From: UBA2450 sp045226015
Lineage (GTDB): Bacteria > Bacillota_I > Bacilli_A > RFN20 > CAG-826
Direction of reading: 5' to 3'
NCBI GenBank assembly: GCA_045226015.1
Contig: JBGVBY010000013.1
Span: 190,805 to 254,804 of the forward strand
Length of the DNA stretch: 64,000 nucleotides
How positions within the stretch are numbered: the first letter of the stretch is position 1; every line of letters starts with the position of its first letter. The position numbers were made by a program, and so were the translations under genes. The notes beneath the pieces were generated by a model. That model was not told the DNA's origin and did no database searches. It was given only the letters and a program-made list of their open reading frames with translations. Positions 1-7,941 of the stretch are shown piece by piece.

Positions 1-494
1 CCGCTCCTATTAGTAGTGCGGCTATTGCTGCCGTTATATTTGTTAAAGATGGAGCAGATTCTACTGGATTAATGATTGCTAGTGGAGCAGCAATTGTTGG
101 CTGTTCAACGCAAATGATTGGTTTTGCGGTTCAATCTAGAAAAGATAATCCGATTGGAACAGTTATCTCCGTTGCCATTGGAACAAGTATGTTCCAGTTT
201 AAGAATATTCTTAAAAAACCTGTTATTTGGTTACCAACTATCATCACTTCAGCGATTTTAGGCCCTATTTCTACATGCTGGATTAAATTACAATGTGAAG
301 GGGCTAATGCTGGTATGGGTACCGCAGGACTAGTTGGTCAAATTGGTACAGTTGTATCTACTGGAGTTGATAAATGGCAAACCTGGGTTGGAATATTTGG
401 GCTTCAAATAGTGGCCCCTGCCATTTTGGTGTTCTTGTTTGATTTACTCTTTAGAAAACTTGGTTGGATTAAAGAAGGAGATTTAAAGATTTAA
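1..494 (+). CDS. PTS-type sugar permease IIC (C-terminal part)
   Basis: The reading frame is open from the window edge (first full codon at base 3) to a TAA at 492-494, so the true start lies outside. The visible 163 residues are hydrophobic and glycine-rich, with the pattern GAGMGTSGLVGQI-like (here ANAGMGTAGLVGQI) and a final membrane segment followed by a short charged tail (RKLGWIKEGDLKI). This resembles the PTS_EIIC_2 family of integral membrane permeases. Known members are membrane proteins of unclear substrate; no EIIA or EIIB partner is visible here. The identification rests on family memory of the C-terminal motif only. A simple hairpin terminator starts at the base after the stop. 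Confidence 0.72.
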   Translation, partial: APISSAAIAAVIFVKDGADSTGLMIASGAAIVGCSTQMIGFAVQSRKDNPIGTVISVAIGTSMFQFKNILKKPVIWLPTIITSAILGPISTCWIKLQCEGANAGMGTAGLVGQIGTVVSTGVDKWQTWVGIFGLQIVAPAILVFLFDLLFRKLGWIKEGDLKI

Positions 495-514
495 GGCGCT
501 TTCGCGTCTTTTTT
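495..514 (+). terminator. Rho-independent terminator after the permease
   Basis: A five-pair stem GGCGC/GCGTC (one G-T) with loop TTTC is followed by six T. It begins at the base after the stop codon. Confidence 0.65.
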
Positions 515-527
515 ATAAGAGAAAGAT

Positions 528-2330
528 ATGAAGAAAATTGTTTTATTACCAATTTCATTACTCGCTAGTGGATTACTTTGCTTAAATGAAGGTCAATCTA
601 CTTACGAATTAAAAGCCATCGATGGATATGTGATTGCCACTGACGGATGTTCTAAAAAGAGTTTACCAAAATATATCGATTTAAATGATGTTTCTGATTC
701 AGATATTAGAAGCTATTATTCTTCATTAATTTCACTTAGTGAAGAAGAGAGAAAAGGCACTAACCTTCTTAAGAATCTTAAGCCTATTCTCTACCAAATG
801 AATTATTACACATATGACGACATTTGGAAGGCATATGAAATCACCGATCGTAACTGGGAATTATCTCCTGCTAGTGAAGATGCCTATGGAAATTATGACA
901 TTACTTCTAAAACATACTCAAACTATGTTTATAAGAAGAACAACCCATACGTTCATACTCTTTATAGAGATTTAAATGACGAAAGTGGATACATCCAAGA
1001 GTGGGGTGACCACACAATAAATGGCACTAATAGAGAACACGTCTGGTGCCAATCTCGTGGATTTAAAGCTCCTGAAGGTGCTGAAGGCCCAGCTGGAACA
1101 GATTTACATCACCTCATCAGTGGAGATGGCTATGTTAACCAACAAATTCATAATAATAGTCCTTATGGATTCGTTAATGTTGTGAGTAAAGTTGGTAATC
1201 AAGAATACACAAAAAACAATAAGCTTGGTACCGCAAAACATACTTCTAGTGAAGATCAATCAACTTTAGTGTTTGAACCTCAAGATAGTGATAAAGGTGA
1301 TATTGCTAGAGCTATATTCTATATGGCAGCCCGCTATAACAACTATAGTGGCACTGATATAATCAGTGATTATGAGCCAAACTTAATCGTTGTTAATTAT
1401 GCAACTGATGACGGGAAAAGCGAAATGAGTAGTGCAACTCATCCAGTGGGAATGGGTATTTTAAGCGATCTTCTCGCTTGGAACAAACTCGATCCTGTTG
1501 ACGAATACGAAATTCATAGAAATAACTTAATTTATCGTAACTATCAAGGAAACCGTAATCCATTCATCGATTTCCCTGAATGGGCAGACTATATCTGGGG
1601 AACAGTGGATAACGATGGAAGTAACTATAATCCAACTGTTACTAGAGCTGCTAATCCAAGTAGTGATGCAATTAATGATAAGGGATTATCTATATCTATA
1701 ACTCATGCAAAATTAGATGTAAATGAAACTGCTAAAGTCAGAGCAATTACCGCTGATGAAAGTGGTATTACATGGGAAAGTAGTAACTCCAACATAGTTG
1801 AATTATCAAAAACTACCTCTAATAGTGGAGAAGAAATCACCTTAACCGCTAAAGCGTTAGGTAGCGCAATTATCACCGCTAGAGCAACTGTAGAAGGCGT
1901 TGATTTTGTTAGAGAAATCAGTGTTTCTGTTAAACACTTAGAATCCATCTCCGTTAGTGGAATGAAGACTGAATATAAAACAAAAGAAATATTCACCACT
2001 GATGGAATGGTGGTCATTGCTCACTATAGTGATGAGAGTACAGAAATCATCCCTCTTAGTGAAGTCACAATCACCGAGCCTGATATGTCCACAAAAGGTG
2101 AAAAAGTAGTTACTGTAACCTATAAAAACGTCAGTGTTTCTTTCACAATTAATGTTAAAGGACCAAATATCGTTTTATACGCTGTGATAGGTGGAGGAGC
2201 ACTTGTTCTTATAACTATAGTTATAATTGTTTTTGCAAAAAGTAATAAAAAGACCAAAAAGAAAATCATTAGCACTGTTAAAAAGGGTGCGAAAACATAT
2301 AAAAAGCCAACTCTAAAAAGAAATAATTGA
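528..2330 (+). CDS. Surface-anchored endonuclease I with bacterial Ig-like domains
   Basis: 600 residues. Residues 1-19 form a signal peptide (MKK, then a hydrophobic run). Residues about 90-360 match the endonuclease I (His-Me finger) family: the motif REHVWCQSRGF with catalytic-type His171, and DLHHLISGD at 192-200. Two beta-sandwich segments follow: a Big_2-like repeat (about 385-470, ending in RATVEGVDFVREISVSV) and a Big_3-like repeat (about 472-545, with SVSGMKTEYKTKE). Residues 548-570 form a membrane helix, followed by a strongly basic tail. The protein should therefore be displayed outside the cell, anchored at its C-terminus, and degrade environmental DNA or RNA. No LPxTG motif is present. 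The start is chosen because a signal peptide follows directly; the upstream AGAGAAAG is only a weak ribosome site. TGA is the stop. Confidence 0.85.
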   Translation: MKKIVLLPISLLASGLLCLNEGQSTYELKAIDGYVIATDGCSKKSLPKYIDLNDVSDSDIRSYYSSLISLSEEERKGTNLLKNLKPILYQMNYYTYDDIWKAYEITDRNWELSPASEDAYGNYDITSKTYSNYVYKKNNPYVHTLYRDLNDESGYIQEWGDHTINGTNREHVWCQSRGFKAPEGAEGPAGTDLHHLISGDGYVNQQIHNNSPYGFVNVVSKVGNQEYTKNNKLGTAKHTSSEDQSTLVFEPQDSDKGDIARAIFYMAARYNNYSGTDIISDYEPNLIVVNYATDDGKSEMSSATHPVGMGILSDLLAWNKLDPVDEYEIHRNNLIYRNYQGNRNPFIDFPEWADYIWGTVDNDGSNYNPTVTRAANPSSDAINDKGLSISITHAKLDVNETAKVRAITADESGITWESSNSNIVELSKTTSNSGEEITLTAKALGSAIITARATVEGVDFVREISVSVKHLESISVSGMKTEYKTKEIFTTDGMVVIAHYSDESTEIIPLSEVTITEPDMSTKGEKVVTVTYKNVSVSFTINVKGPNIVLYAVIGGGALVLITIVIIVFAKSNKKTKKKIISTVKKGAKTYKKPTLKRNN

Positions 2331-2357
2331 TACTCCGTTTTTGAATTGACTTATAAT
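2327..2357 (+). promoter_or_regulatory. Candidate promoter for the flavin oxidoreductase
   Basis: TTGATA (2327-2332), 19-bp spacer and TATAAT (2352-2357), 32 bases before the chosen start. The spacer is longer than ideal. Confidence 0.4.
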
Positions 2358-2388
2358 ATAAGTGTCAATTTGTATAGGAGATAATATA

Positions 2389-3792
2389 ATGGCAAATTTA
2401 GACGAAAGAATTTGTATTATTGGTGGTGGACCAGCTGGTATTTCTGCTGCCATGTACCTTCAAAAGAAGGGATACAAGAATTTTGAAATTTACGAAAAAT
2501 TAAACAAAGTTGGTGGTAAATCCTATTCCCCACAAATCGAAGTTAATGGCGAAAAACGTTCCTATGAAACCGGAGCGATTATGGGTGCTTTAACTTATTG
2601 GGCTGTTAGTGAAGTCGAAGAATTCGGTGGAACTAGCCACGCTGATGGTCCAAACATGAGAAGAATGTACCGTGATAGTACAGGGAAAGAAATTCATCCA
2701 TTTGAACCAAAAGTCGATTTCTCATTCAAAAAACTCTTTAGTTTAGTAAAGCTAAAGAAACAAATGAAGAGACTTGTTAAGATCATGAACACCAAATACA
2801 AAGGATATGACTGCTATGGTCATAGAGGTGTTGCTCAAGGTAAATATGATGGTCTTTCTAAAGAAGTTGATAATCACCTTCAAAGAATGACTGGCGAAAA
2901 CCCAAATCTTAAAGATTTAGCATTACCATTTGCAGAATTTTGCAAATTAAATAAAGTTGAAGAAGTTATGAGAATCTGGATTGGTCCTTATACTTCGTTT
3001 GGATATGGATATTTTGATGAAATTCCAGCCGCGTATGTTATGAAATATTTAGACACAACAACCGCGATTGAATTCGTCAATATGAGACTATGGACATGGA
3101 AAGACGGCACTCAATCAATTTACGTTAACGCAAATAAGAAACTTCTCCATCCAGTTCACTTAAACACTGAAGTTGTCAAAGTTGAACGTCCAGAAGGTAA
3201 GAAAATTAAAGTCACCATCAAAGATGAAAAAGGTAGTAGAGTGGAGGAATTCGATAAACTTATCGTTACGACACCTCTTGATAGATTCCTTAATTACAGT
3301 GACGCTAGAGAAGACGAAAAAGAATTATTCTCTAAGATCGTTCATGAAGAATATGTCGACTTCATCGCGAAGTTTGATAAAGATGGTGGCCCAACCATTT
3401 CTGGATATATCTTTGATAACATGACTCCAGAAACTAGAGGACACGCGATGGTTTATTACCATCGTTGGGAAGATTTGAAAGCCAATTGTCCAAGTGTTGT
3501 CTATGCATTAAGAAATCACGAAGGCATGGAAAGCATTCCTTACGATGACACGATTAGAATGATGCAAGAAGACATGAAGAAATGTGGCTTCCCAGTCAAA
3601 GAAAGACTTTACGAACAAGAAACATATTATTGTCCACATGTCTCTAGTAAAGATTATGCGGATGGATGGTATGATCGCTTAGAAGCAATTCAAGGTAAAG
3701 GAAATACATATTACGCGGGTGAAATTCTCTCATTCGGTGATATGGAAGACACCTGTGCTTCTAGTAAAGATATCGTTGAAAGATTCTTCTAA
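2389..3792 (+). CDS. FAD-dependent amine oxidoreductase-like protein
   Basis: 467 residues. The N-terminus ICIIGGGPAGISAAMYLQ (Rossmann motif GGGPAG at 12-17), followed by EIYEK about 20 residues later, is the classic FAD-binding fold of flavin-containing amine oxidoreductases. The C-terminal TYYAGEILSFGDMEDTCAS matches the second FAD-contacting segment of that family (GE-x-n-G). The substrate cannot be told. The start at 2389 has TAGGAG (2375-2380) eight bases upstream; an upstream GTG at 2362 in the same frame overlaps the promoter region and has no ribosome site, so I reject it. It stands alone between a promoter and a strong terminator, so it is probably monocistronic. No signal peptide is seen, suggesting a cytoplasmic enzyme. 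Confidence 0.75.
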   Translation: MANLDERICIIGGGPAGISAAMYLQKKGYKNFEIYEKLNKVGGKSYSPQIEVNGEKRSYETGAIMGALTYWAVSEVEEFGGTSHADGPNMRRMYRDSTGKEIHPFEPKVDFSFKKLFSLVKLKKQMKRLVKIMNTKYKGYDCYGHRGVAQGKYDGLSKEVDNHLQRMTGENPNLKDLALPFAEFCKLNKVEEVMRIWIGPYTSFGYGYFDEIPAAYVMKYLDTTTAIEFVNMRLWTWKDGTQSIYVNANKKLLHPVHLNTEVVKVERPEGKKIKVTIKDEKGSRVEEFDKLIVTTPLDRFLNYSDAREDEKELFSKIVHEEYVDFIAKFDKDGGPTISGYIFDNMTPETRGHAMVYYHRWEDLKANCPSVVYALRNHEGMESIPYDDTIRMMQEDMKKCGFPVKERLYEQETYYCPHVSSKDYADGWYDRLEAIQGKGNTYYAGEILSFGDMEDTCASSKDIVERFF

Positions 3793-3807
3793 TAACTATA
3801 AAAACAA

Positions 3808-3843
3808 AGCCTAGTTTAGCTCATCTAAATTGGGCTTTTTTCT
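3808..3843 (+). terminator. Strong rho-independent terminator
   Basis: A 12-pair stem (AGCCTAGTTTAG with CTAAATTGGGCT, two G-T pairs), loop CTCAT, then a T-rich run. Ends the flavin oxidoreductase transcript. Confidence 0.85.
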
Positions 3844-3893
3844 TTGCTTGCAACCAAACTACCAAGATATAGTAAAGATTATAAATTAAAACG

Positions 3894-3914
3894 ATATTAT
3901 ACAAAGTATAATAT
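3894..3914 (+). promoter_or_regulatory. Perfect palindrome, candidate operator upstream of HTH-glmM
   Basis: Arms ATATTATAC and GTATAATAT flank a central AAA: nine perfect pairs. It lies 114 bases before the start of the HTH-GlmM fusion. The 11-base core ATACAAAGTAT recurs in a second palindrome before tkt (42193-42209). The rest of the 235-base gap (3793-4027) is AT-rich with the preceding terminator and the promoter below; I see no gene in it. Confidence 0.45.
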
Positions 3915-3990
3915 ATGTTATCATTTTTATACCTATGTAAATAAAAATTAACATAATTATTAAAAAATGTTTTTATATATAAAATGATAG

Positions 3991-3999
3991 TGATATGAT
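3991..3999 (+). promoter_or_regulatory. Candidate extended -10 promoter for HTH-glmM
   Basis: TGA-TATGAT is an extended -10 element; no convincing -35 box is seen. The predicted start of transcription near 4006 would leave a leader of about 22 bases containing GTGAGGA as ribosome site. Confidence 0.35.
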
Positions 4000-4027
4000 T
4001 ATTCCGTTCGGAAAGTGAGGATTATTC

Positions 4028-5665
4028 ATGACAATATCTGAAAAAATTACACATTTAAGAATTGTTAACAACATTTCTCAAGAGAAGCTTGCTTCCTTGC
4101 TTAATGTTACTAGACAAAGCATTTCCAAGTGGGAAAGTGGTGAATCATTGCCACAAATCGATAAGGTTCAAGAAATTTGCGAACTCTTTAAGATTTCCGC
4201 TGATGAATTGCTTAATGACAAAATTGTTATTCACCGTGGACAAAAACTCAAAATGAGTATCGGTGAAGACATTAAAACCAAATACTTTGGTACAGATGGT
4301 TTCAGAGGAGAAACAAACAAAGTATTAACATGTGATCATGCTTATAAAATCGGTAGATTCTTAGGCTGGTTCTATGGAAATCCTAAATTCAACTCCCAAA
4401 AACCTGGCTATAGACCAAGAGTTGTAATCGGTAAAGACACACGTAGATCATCCTATATGTTAGAATACGCGGTTGCTGCTGGCTTAGCTGCTAGTGGTGC
4501 AGATGTCTCTTTACTCCATGTTACAACCACTCCAAGTGTCGCCTTTGTCATTAGACAAGACTGCTTCGATTGTGGTGTAATGATTACCGCTTCTCATAAC
4601 CCATTCTACGATAATGGTATTAAAGTCCTTAACTGTAATGGTGAAAAACTTGAAGACGCAGTTGCTTTCTTAGCCGAAGCTTACATCGATGGCGATTTAA
4701 AGAAACTCGGTGTTGAAGGTAATGACCTCCCATTTGCAGAAAGAGGAGATATCGGTTCTATCACTGATTATAGCAGTGGCCGTAACCGTTATATTGCTTA
4801 CTTAATCTCCTTAGCAAGACACTCCATGAAAGACCTTAAGATTGGTTTAGATACCGCTAACGGTGCTTCCTGGATGATTGCTAAGAGTGTCTTTGATGCT
4901 CTAGGAGCACAAACATTTGTTATTAATAACAATCCTGATGGATTAAACATTAATCTTGATGCAGGAAGTACTCATATTGAGAAGTTCTGCAAATTCGTTA
5001 AAGATAACAAACTTGATCTCGGCTTTGCTTTTGACGGTGACGCTGATAGATGTATCGCTGTAGATGAAAACGGCAAAGAAGTTGACGGAGATAAGATTAT
5101 GTATCTCTTGTCTTTAAAGCTTAAAGATGAAGGCTGTTTAGAAAAAGACACATTAGTCACCACAGTTATGTCCAATAGTGGTCTCACAAAAGCCCTTAAA
5201 CAAGTTGGAATTAGTAATGTCCAAACTAAAGTTGGTGATAGATTCGTCTTTGAAAAGATGCAACAAGAAGGTTATTCCTTAGGTGGAGAACAATCCGGTC
5301 ACGTTATTATTAAGAAATACGCGACTACAGGTGATGGTGTATTGACCGCGATCATGGTTACTGAGACTGTTCTTGACCGTAAAGAAAAACTCTCTAAACT
5401 CGTTGCACCTGTTAAACTCTTACCACAAATTACTAAGAATGTTCGTGTAACGAACAAAGCGGCAGTTGTCGCCGATGAAGCTGTTCAAGCTAAATTCAAA
5501 GAAGTTAACGAAGAAATCGGTGATGATGGTAGAGCTCTTCTTAGACAAAGTGGTACTGAACCAGTGGTTAGAATTATGATCGAACTCGATAGCAAAGAAA
5601 AATGTGAAGAATATATCGATCGTATCTATAACGTTATTAAGAAAAGAGGATACATTTGTGAGTAA
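4028..5665 (+). CDS. XRE-type HTH domain fused to phosphoglucosamine mutase (GlmM-like)
   Basis: 545 residues. Residues 5-62 form a Cro/CI-type helix-turn-helix (ISQEKLASLLNVTRQSISKWE). From residue 82 (KYFGTDGFRGE) the protein is a complete alpha-D-phosphohexomutase: phosphoserine loop TASHNP with Ser189, metal loop DGDADR at 336-341, sugar loop GEQSGH, and phosphate site RQSGTEP near the C-terminus. GlmM converts glucosamine-6-phosphate to glucosamine-1-phosphate on the way to UDP-GlcNAc. Usual GlmM proteins are about 450 residues, so the HTH is an addition. Internal Met76 has no ribosome site, and the frame is continuous, so a two-gene reading is unlikely. The next gene overlaps its end by 8 bases. 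A sugar-phosphate-sensing autoregulator is an inference. Phosphomannomutase activity is an alternative. Confidence 0.85.
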   Translation: MTISEKITHLRIVNNISQEKLASLLNVTRQSISKWESGESLPQIDKVQEICELFKISADELLNDKIVIHRGQKLKMSIGEDIKTKYFGTDGFRGETNKVLTCDHAYKIGRFLGWFYGNPKFNSQKPGYRPRVVIGKDTRRSSYMLEYAVAAGLAASGADVSLLHVTTTPSVAFVIRQDCFDCGVMITASHNPFYDNGIKVLNCNGEKLEDAVAFLAEAYIDGDLKKLGVEGNDLPFAERGDIGSITDYSSGRNRYIAYLISLARHSMKDLKIGLDTANGASWMIAKSVFDALGAQTFVINNNPDGLNINLDAGSTHIEKFCKFVKDNKLDLGFAFDGDADRCIAVDENGKEVDGDKIMYLLSLKLKDEGCLEKDTLVTTVMSNSGLTKALKQVGISNVQTKVGDRFVFEKMQQEGYSLGGEQSGHVIIKKYATTGDGVLTAIMVTETVLDRKEKLSKLVAPVKLLPQITKNVRVTNKAAVVADEAVQAKFKEVNEEIGDDGRALLRQSGTEPVVRIMIELDSKEKCEEYIDRIYNVIKKRGYICE

Positions 5666-6329
5666 ATTAAGTGTTAAAACCAAAGATTTATTTTCTACAG
5701 ATTGCCCTTTCTTAAAAGAAGTCTTTGAAAAGAGTGAATATCCTTGGGAAATTCTTCCTCAAATCAAAGAAATCGTCGCCAAAGTGATGGAAACCGGTTT
5801 AGAAGGTTATCACTTTATCGAAGAAGGAATCCTTGTTGGAGAAAACGTTAAAATCGCAAAAACTGCGACAATTGAAGCTCCTGCTATTATCGGTAAAGAT
5901 ACCGAACTTAGACCAGGTGCATTCTTACGTGGTAATGTGATCATCGGTGAGAAATGTGTTATCGGTAATTCTTCAGAATTAAAGAACTCAATCTTACTCA
6001 ATCACGTCCAAGTTCCTCACTACAATTATGTTGGCGATTCCATCTTAGGTGATTACGCACATATGGGTGCAGGCTCAATTCTTTCTAACTTAAAAAGTGG
6101 TGGTAAAAATGTTGTTATCCACGCTGATAAAGAATATGAAACCGGTTTAAGAAAAATCGGTGGCTTCTTAGCGGAACACGCTGATATTGGCTGTGGTAGT
6201 GTTCTTAATCCAGGAACTGTTATCGGAAAGAATACACAAGTCTATCCACTTAGTATGCTTAGGGGCGCCTTCCCAAGCGACAGCATCGTTAAATCTCAAA
6301 AGAATGTTGTCGAAAAAAGGCCAGAATAA
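5658..6329 (+). CDS. Left-handed beta-helix acyltransferase, GlmU C-terminal-like
   Basis: 223 residues from a GTG start at 5658 that overlaps the glmM stop and has AAGAGGA seven bases upstream; a longer frame from 5604 has no ribosome site. After about 50 helical residues, the body is hexapeptide repeats (IEAPAIIGKDTELRPGAFLRG, NVIIGEKCVIGNSSELKNS), with HMGAGSILSN and a later GCGSVLNPGTVIG, as in the acetyltransferase half of GlmU. The uridylyltransferase half is absent. Position between GlmM and NagB supports a role in amino-sugar acetylation, but the exact acceptor is inferred. A separate pyrophosphorylase would be needed elsewhere for UDP-GlcNAc. Confidence 0.75.
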   Translation: MSKLSVKTKDLFSTDCPFLKEVFEKSEYPWEILPQIKEIVAKVMETGLEGYHFIEEGILVGENVKIAKTATIEAPAIIGKDTELRPGAFLRGNVIIGEKCVIGNSSELKNSILLNHVQVPHYNYVGDSILGDYAHMGAGSILSNLKSGGKNVVIHADKEYETGLRKIGGFLAEHADIGCGSVLNPGTVIGKNTQVYPLSMLRGAFPSDSIVKSQKNVVEKRPE

Positions 6330-6359
6330 TTATTTATAATTAAAGGAGAAAATATAATT

Positions 6360-7082
6360 ATGAAAGTTGTTGTTGGAAGCAATGAAGAAATTTCCAAGTT
6401 AATTGCAGAAGAATTCATTAAACAAGTCAATGCAAAACCAAACTCAGTTTTAGGCTTAGCGACCGGTACTTCACCATTACAAGTTTACGCAAACTTAGTC
6501 AAAGCCAACAAAGAAGGTAGAGTTTCCTTCAAGAATGTTGCTACATTTAACCTCGATGAATACATCGGATTAGACGGCACACACAATCAATCCTATCGTT
6601 ATTTCATGAATGACAATTTATTTGATCACATTGACATCGATAAGAGCAAAACCCACGTCTTAAAAGGTGTTGGAGACTATTTAGCGTATGCTAAACAATA
6701 CGATGATGAAATCGCTTCCTTTGGAGGAATCGATCTACAAATCTTAGGTATTGGTAGTGATGGCCACATCGCCTTTAACGAACCAGGCACCTCTTTTGAT
6801 AGCCTAACTCACGTTGCTGAACTCGCAGAAAGCACAATCGTTGATAACTCCAGATTATTCAACGACATCTCTGAAGTTCCTACTAAAGCTGTCACAATGG
6901 GTCTTAAGAGCATTATGAATGCTAGAAAAATCGTCTTAATCGCTACTGGTAAGAATAAGGCTAAAGCCATTAAAGACTTACTCCAAGGTGAAAAGACCGA
7001 AGAAGTCCCATGTTCCATTCTTCAAGATCACCCAGATTGCACAATCTACGTTGATGAAGATGCCTACTCTTTAGTTAAATAA
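6360..7082 (+). CDS. nagB: Glucosamine-6-phosphate deaminase
   Basis: 240 residues, the normal short Gram-positive NagB length. Motifs: LGLATGTSPLQVY near the N-terminus, FNLDEYIGL, the loop IGSDGHIAFNEPGTSF, and a C-terminal CSILQDHPDCTIYVDEDA. The enzyme converts glucosamine-6-phosphate to fructose-6-phosphate and ammonia. It competes with the GlmM product encoded just upstream, so the cluster holds both the anabolic and the catabolic branch of glucosamine-6-phosphate. AAAGGAGAA lies 10 bases before the ATG. A strong terminator follows. Cytoplasmic. Confidence 0.93.
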   Translation: MKVVVGSNEEISKLIAEEFIKQVNAKPNSVLGLATGTSPLQVYANLVKANKEGRVSFKNVATFNLDEYIGLDGTHNQSYRYFMNDNLFDHIDIDKSKTHVLKGVGDYLAYAKQYDDEIASFGGIDLQILGIGSDGHIAFNEPGTSFDSLTHVAELAESTIVDNSRLFNDISEVPTKAVTMGLKSIMNARKIVLIATGKNKAKAIKDLLQGEKTEEVPCSILQDHPDCTIYVDEDAYSLVK

Positions 7083-7106
7083 GGTTAAAGGACAATAATT
7101 AAATAA

Positions 7107-7132
7107 GGTGGAAAAATATTTTCCGCCTTTTT
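7107..7132 (+). terminator. Terminator of the amino-sugar operon
   Basis: Nine-pair stem GGTGGAAAA/TTTTCCGCC (one G-T), three-base loop ATA, then five T. The last T is the first base of the next gene's -10 box. Confidence 0.85.
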
Positions 7133-7137
7133 ATAAT
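7132..7137 (+). promoter_or_regulatory. -10 box of a leaderless phosphatase mRNA
   Basis: TATAAT sits seven bases before the ATG at 7145, with TGGAAA 17 bp upstream as a poor -35 inside the terminator stem. Transcription would start at or next to the A of the start codon. Confidence 0.45.
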
Positions 7138-7144
7138 GTTTTTA

Positions 7145-7927
7145 ATGAAAAAGATTAAGAAGCTATCTTACATTCATGATTTAGGTGGAATTAACACTTC
7201 TAATTTGAGGTACTTAAAACACGGTCTTCTTTTTCGTTCGTCTAATTTATCCAAGATAGATGAAGAAGGCTTAGATGTTCTTGTCAATCAATATAACATT
7301 AAAAATGTTATTGATTTAAGAACTGAAGACGAAATTAGTCAACAACCAGAAGACTTTGTCTCCTCAAAACTTAACTATCTTCATATGCCAAGTCTGACTA
7401 ATGAAGAAAATCCAGCGGTTAATCGATTAAACAGAATGGACATCTTAACTGATTTAATCAAACTCCCTGGTGGAGTTAAGGCTCACATGAAGAATTTATA
7501 TCGAATTTTAGTGAGTTCAGAAAGAAGTAGAAACGTCTATCGTAAATTCTTTAATATGCTTCTTCATAACGACAATAACGAAGCTTATTTATTTCACTGC
7601 ACTCAAGGGAAAGATCGTACAGGAGTGCTTTTATATCTACTTTTAGTAGTGTTAGGGGTTTCCTCTCAAAGAGCGATTACTACTTATCTATCTTTTAATA
7701 GTCGTACAAGATTTAAGAGAATTGCAATTTTCTTAGGGATGAATATTGCGGTTTCTCCAAGAAAAGCAGTGGCTCTAAACAGGTGCTTAACCGCAAAAAG
7801 AATATATATTCATTCCGCTATTGATGAAATTAATGTAAAATTTGGTGGAATCAATAATTACATAAGAGAAGAATTAGGCTTAAGTGAAGATGATGTTGCT
7901 TTACTTAGGAAGAAATATGTCAAATAA
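7145..7927 (+). CDS. Tyrosine-protein phosphatase (Y_phosphatase3 type)
   Basis: 260 residues. The signature loop HCTQGKDRTG (HCx5R, with catalytic Cys and Arg) and the upstream NVIDLRTEDEI strand are typical of the PF13350-type atypical phosphatases that act on phosphotyrosine or phosphoinositides. No signal peptide. Two in-frame ATGs are possible (7136 and 7145); neither has a ribosome site. The first overlaps the TATAAT box, so 7145 is the better choice and would be translated from a leaderless mRNA. The gene is followed after 14 bases by the lipid kinase gene, probably co-transcribed. Substrate unknown. Confidence 0.82.
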   Translation: MKKIKKLSYIHDLGGINTSNLRYLKHGLLFRSSNLSKIDEEGLDVLVNQYNIKNVIDLRTEDEISQQPEDFVSSKLNYLHMPSLTNEENPAVNRLNRMDILTDLIKLPGGVKAHMKNLYRILVSSERSRNVYRKFFNMLLHNDNNEAYLFHCTQGKDRTGVLLYLLLVVLGVSSQRAITTYLSFNSRTRFKRIAIFLGMNIAVSPRKAVALNRCLTAKRIYIHSAIDEINVKFGGINNYIREELGLSEDDVALLRKKYVK

Positions 7928-7941
7928 GGAGAATAAGGGAC

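Noticed and set aside
2328..2330. Possible UGA-as-tryptophan code, as in mycoplasmas
   Set aside because: TGA ends the endonuclease, radC and nusB at sensible places, and Trp in the proteins is encoded by TGG, so the standard bacterial code applies.
4253..4255. Separate glmM gene starting at Met76
   Set aside because: No ribosome site before this ATG and an uninterrupted frame from the HTH start, which has its own GTGAGGA.
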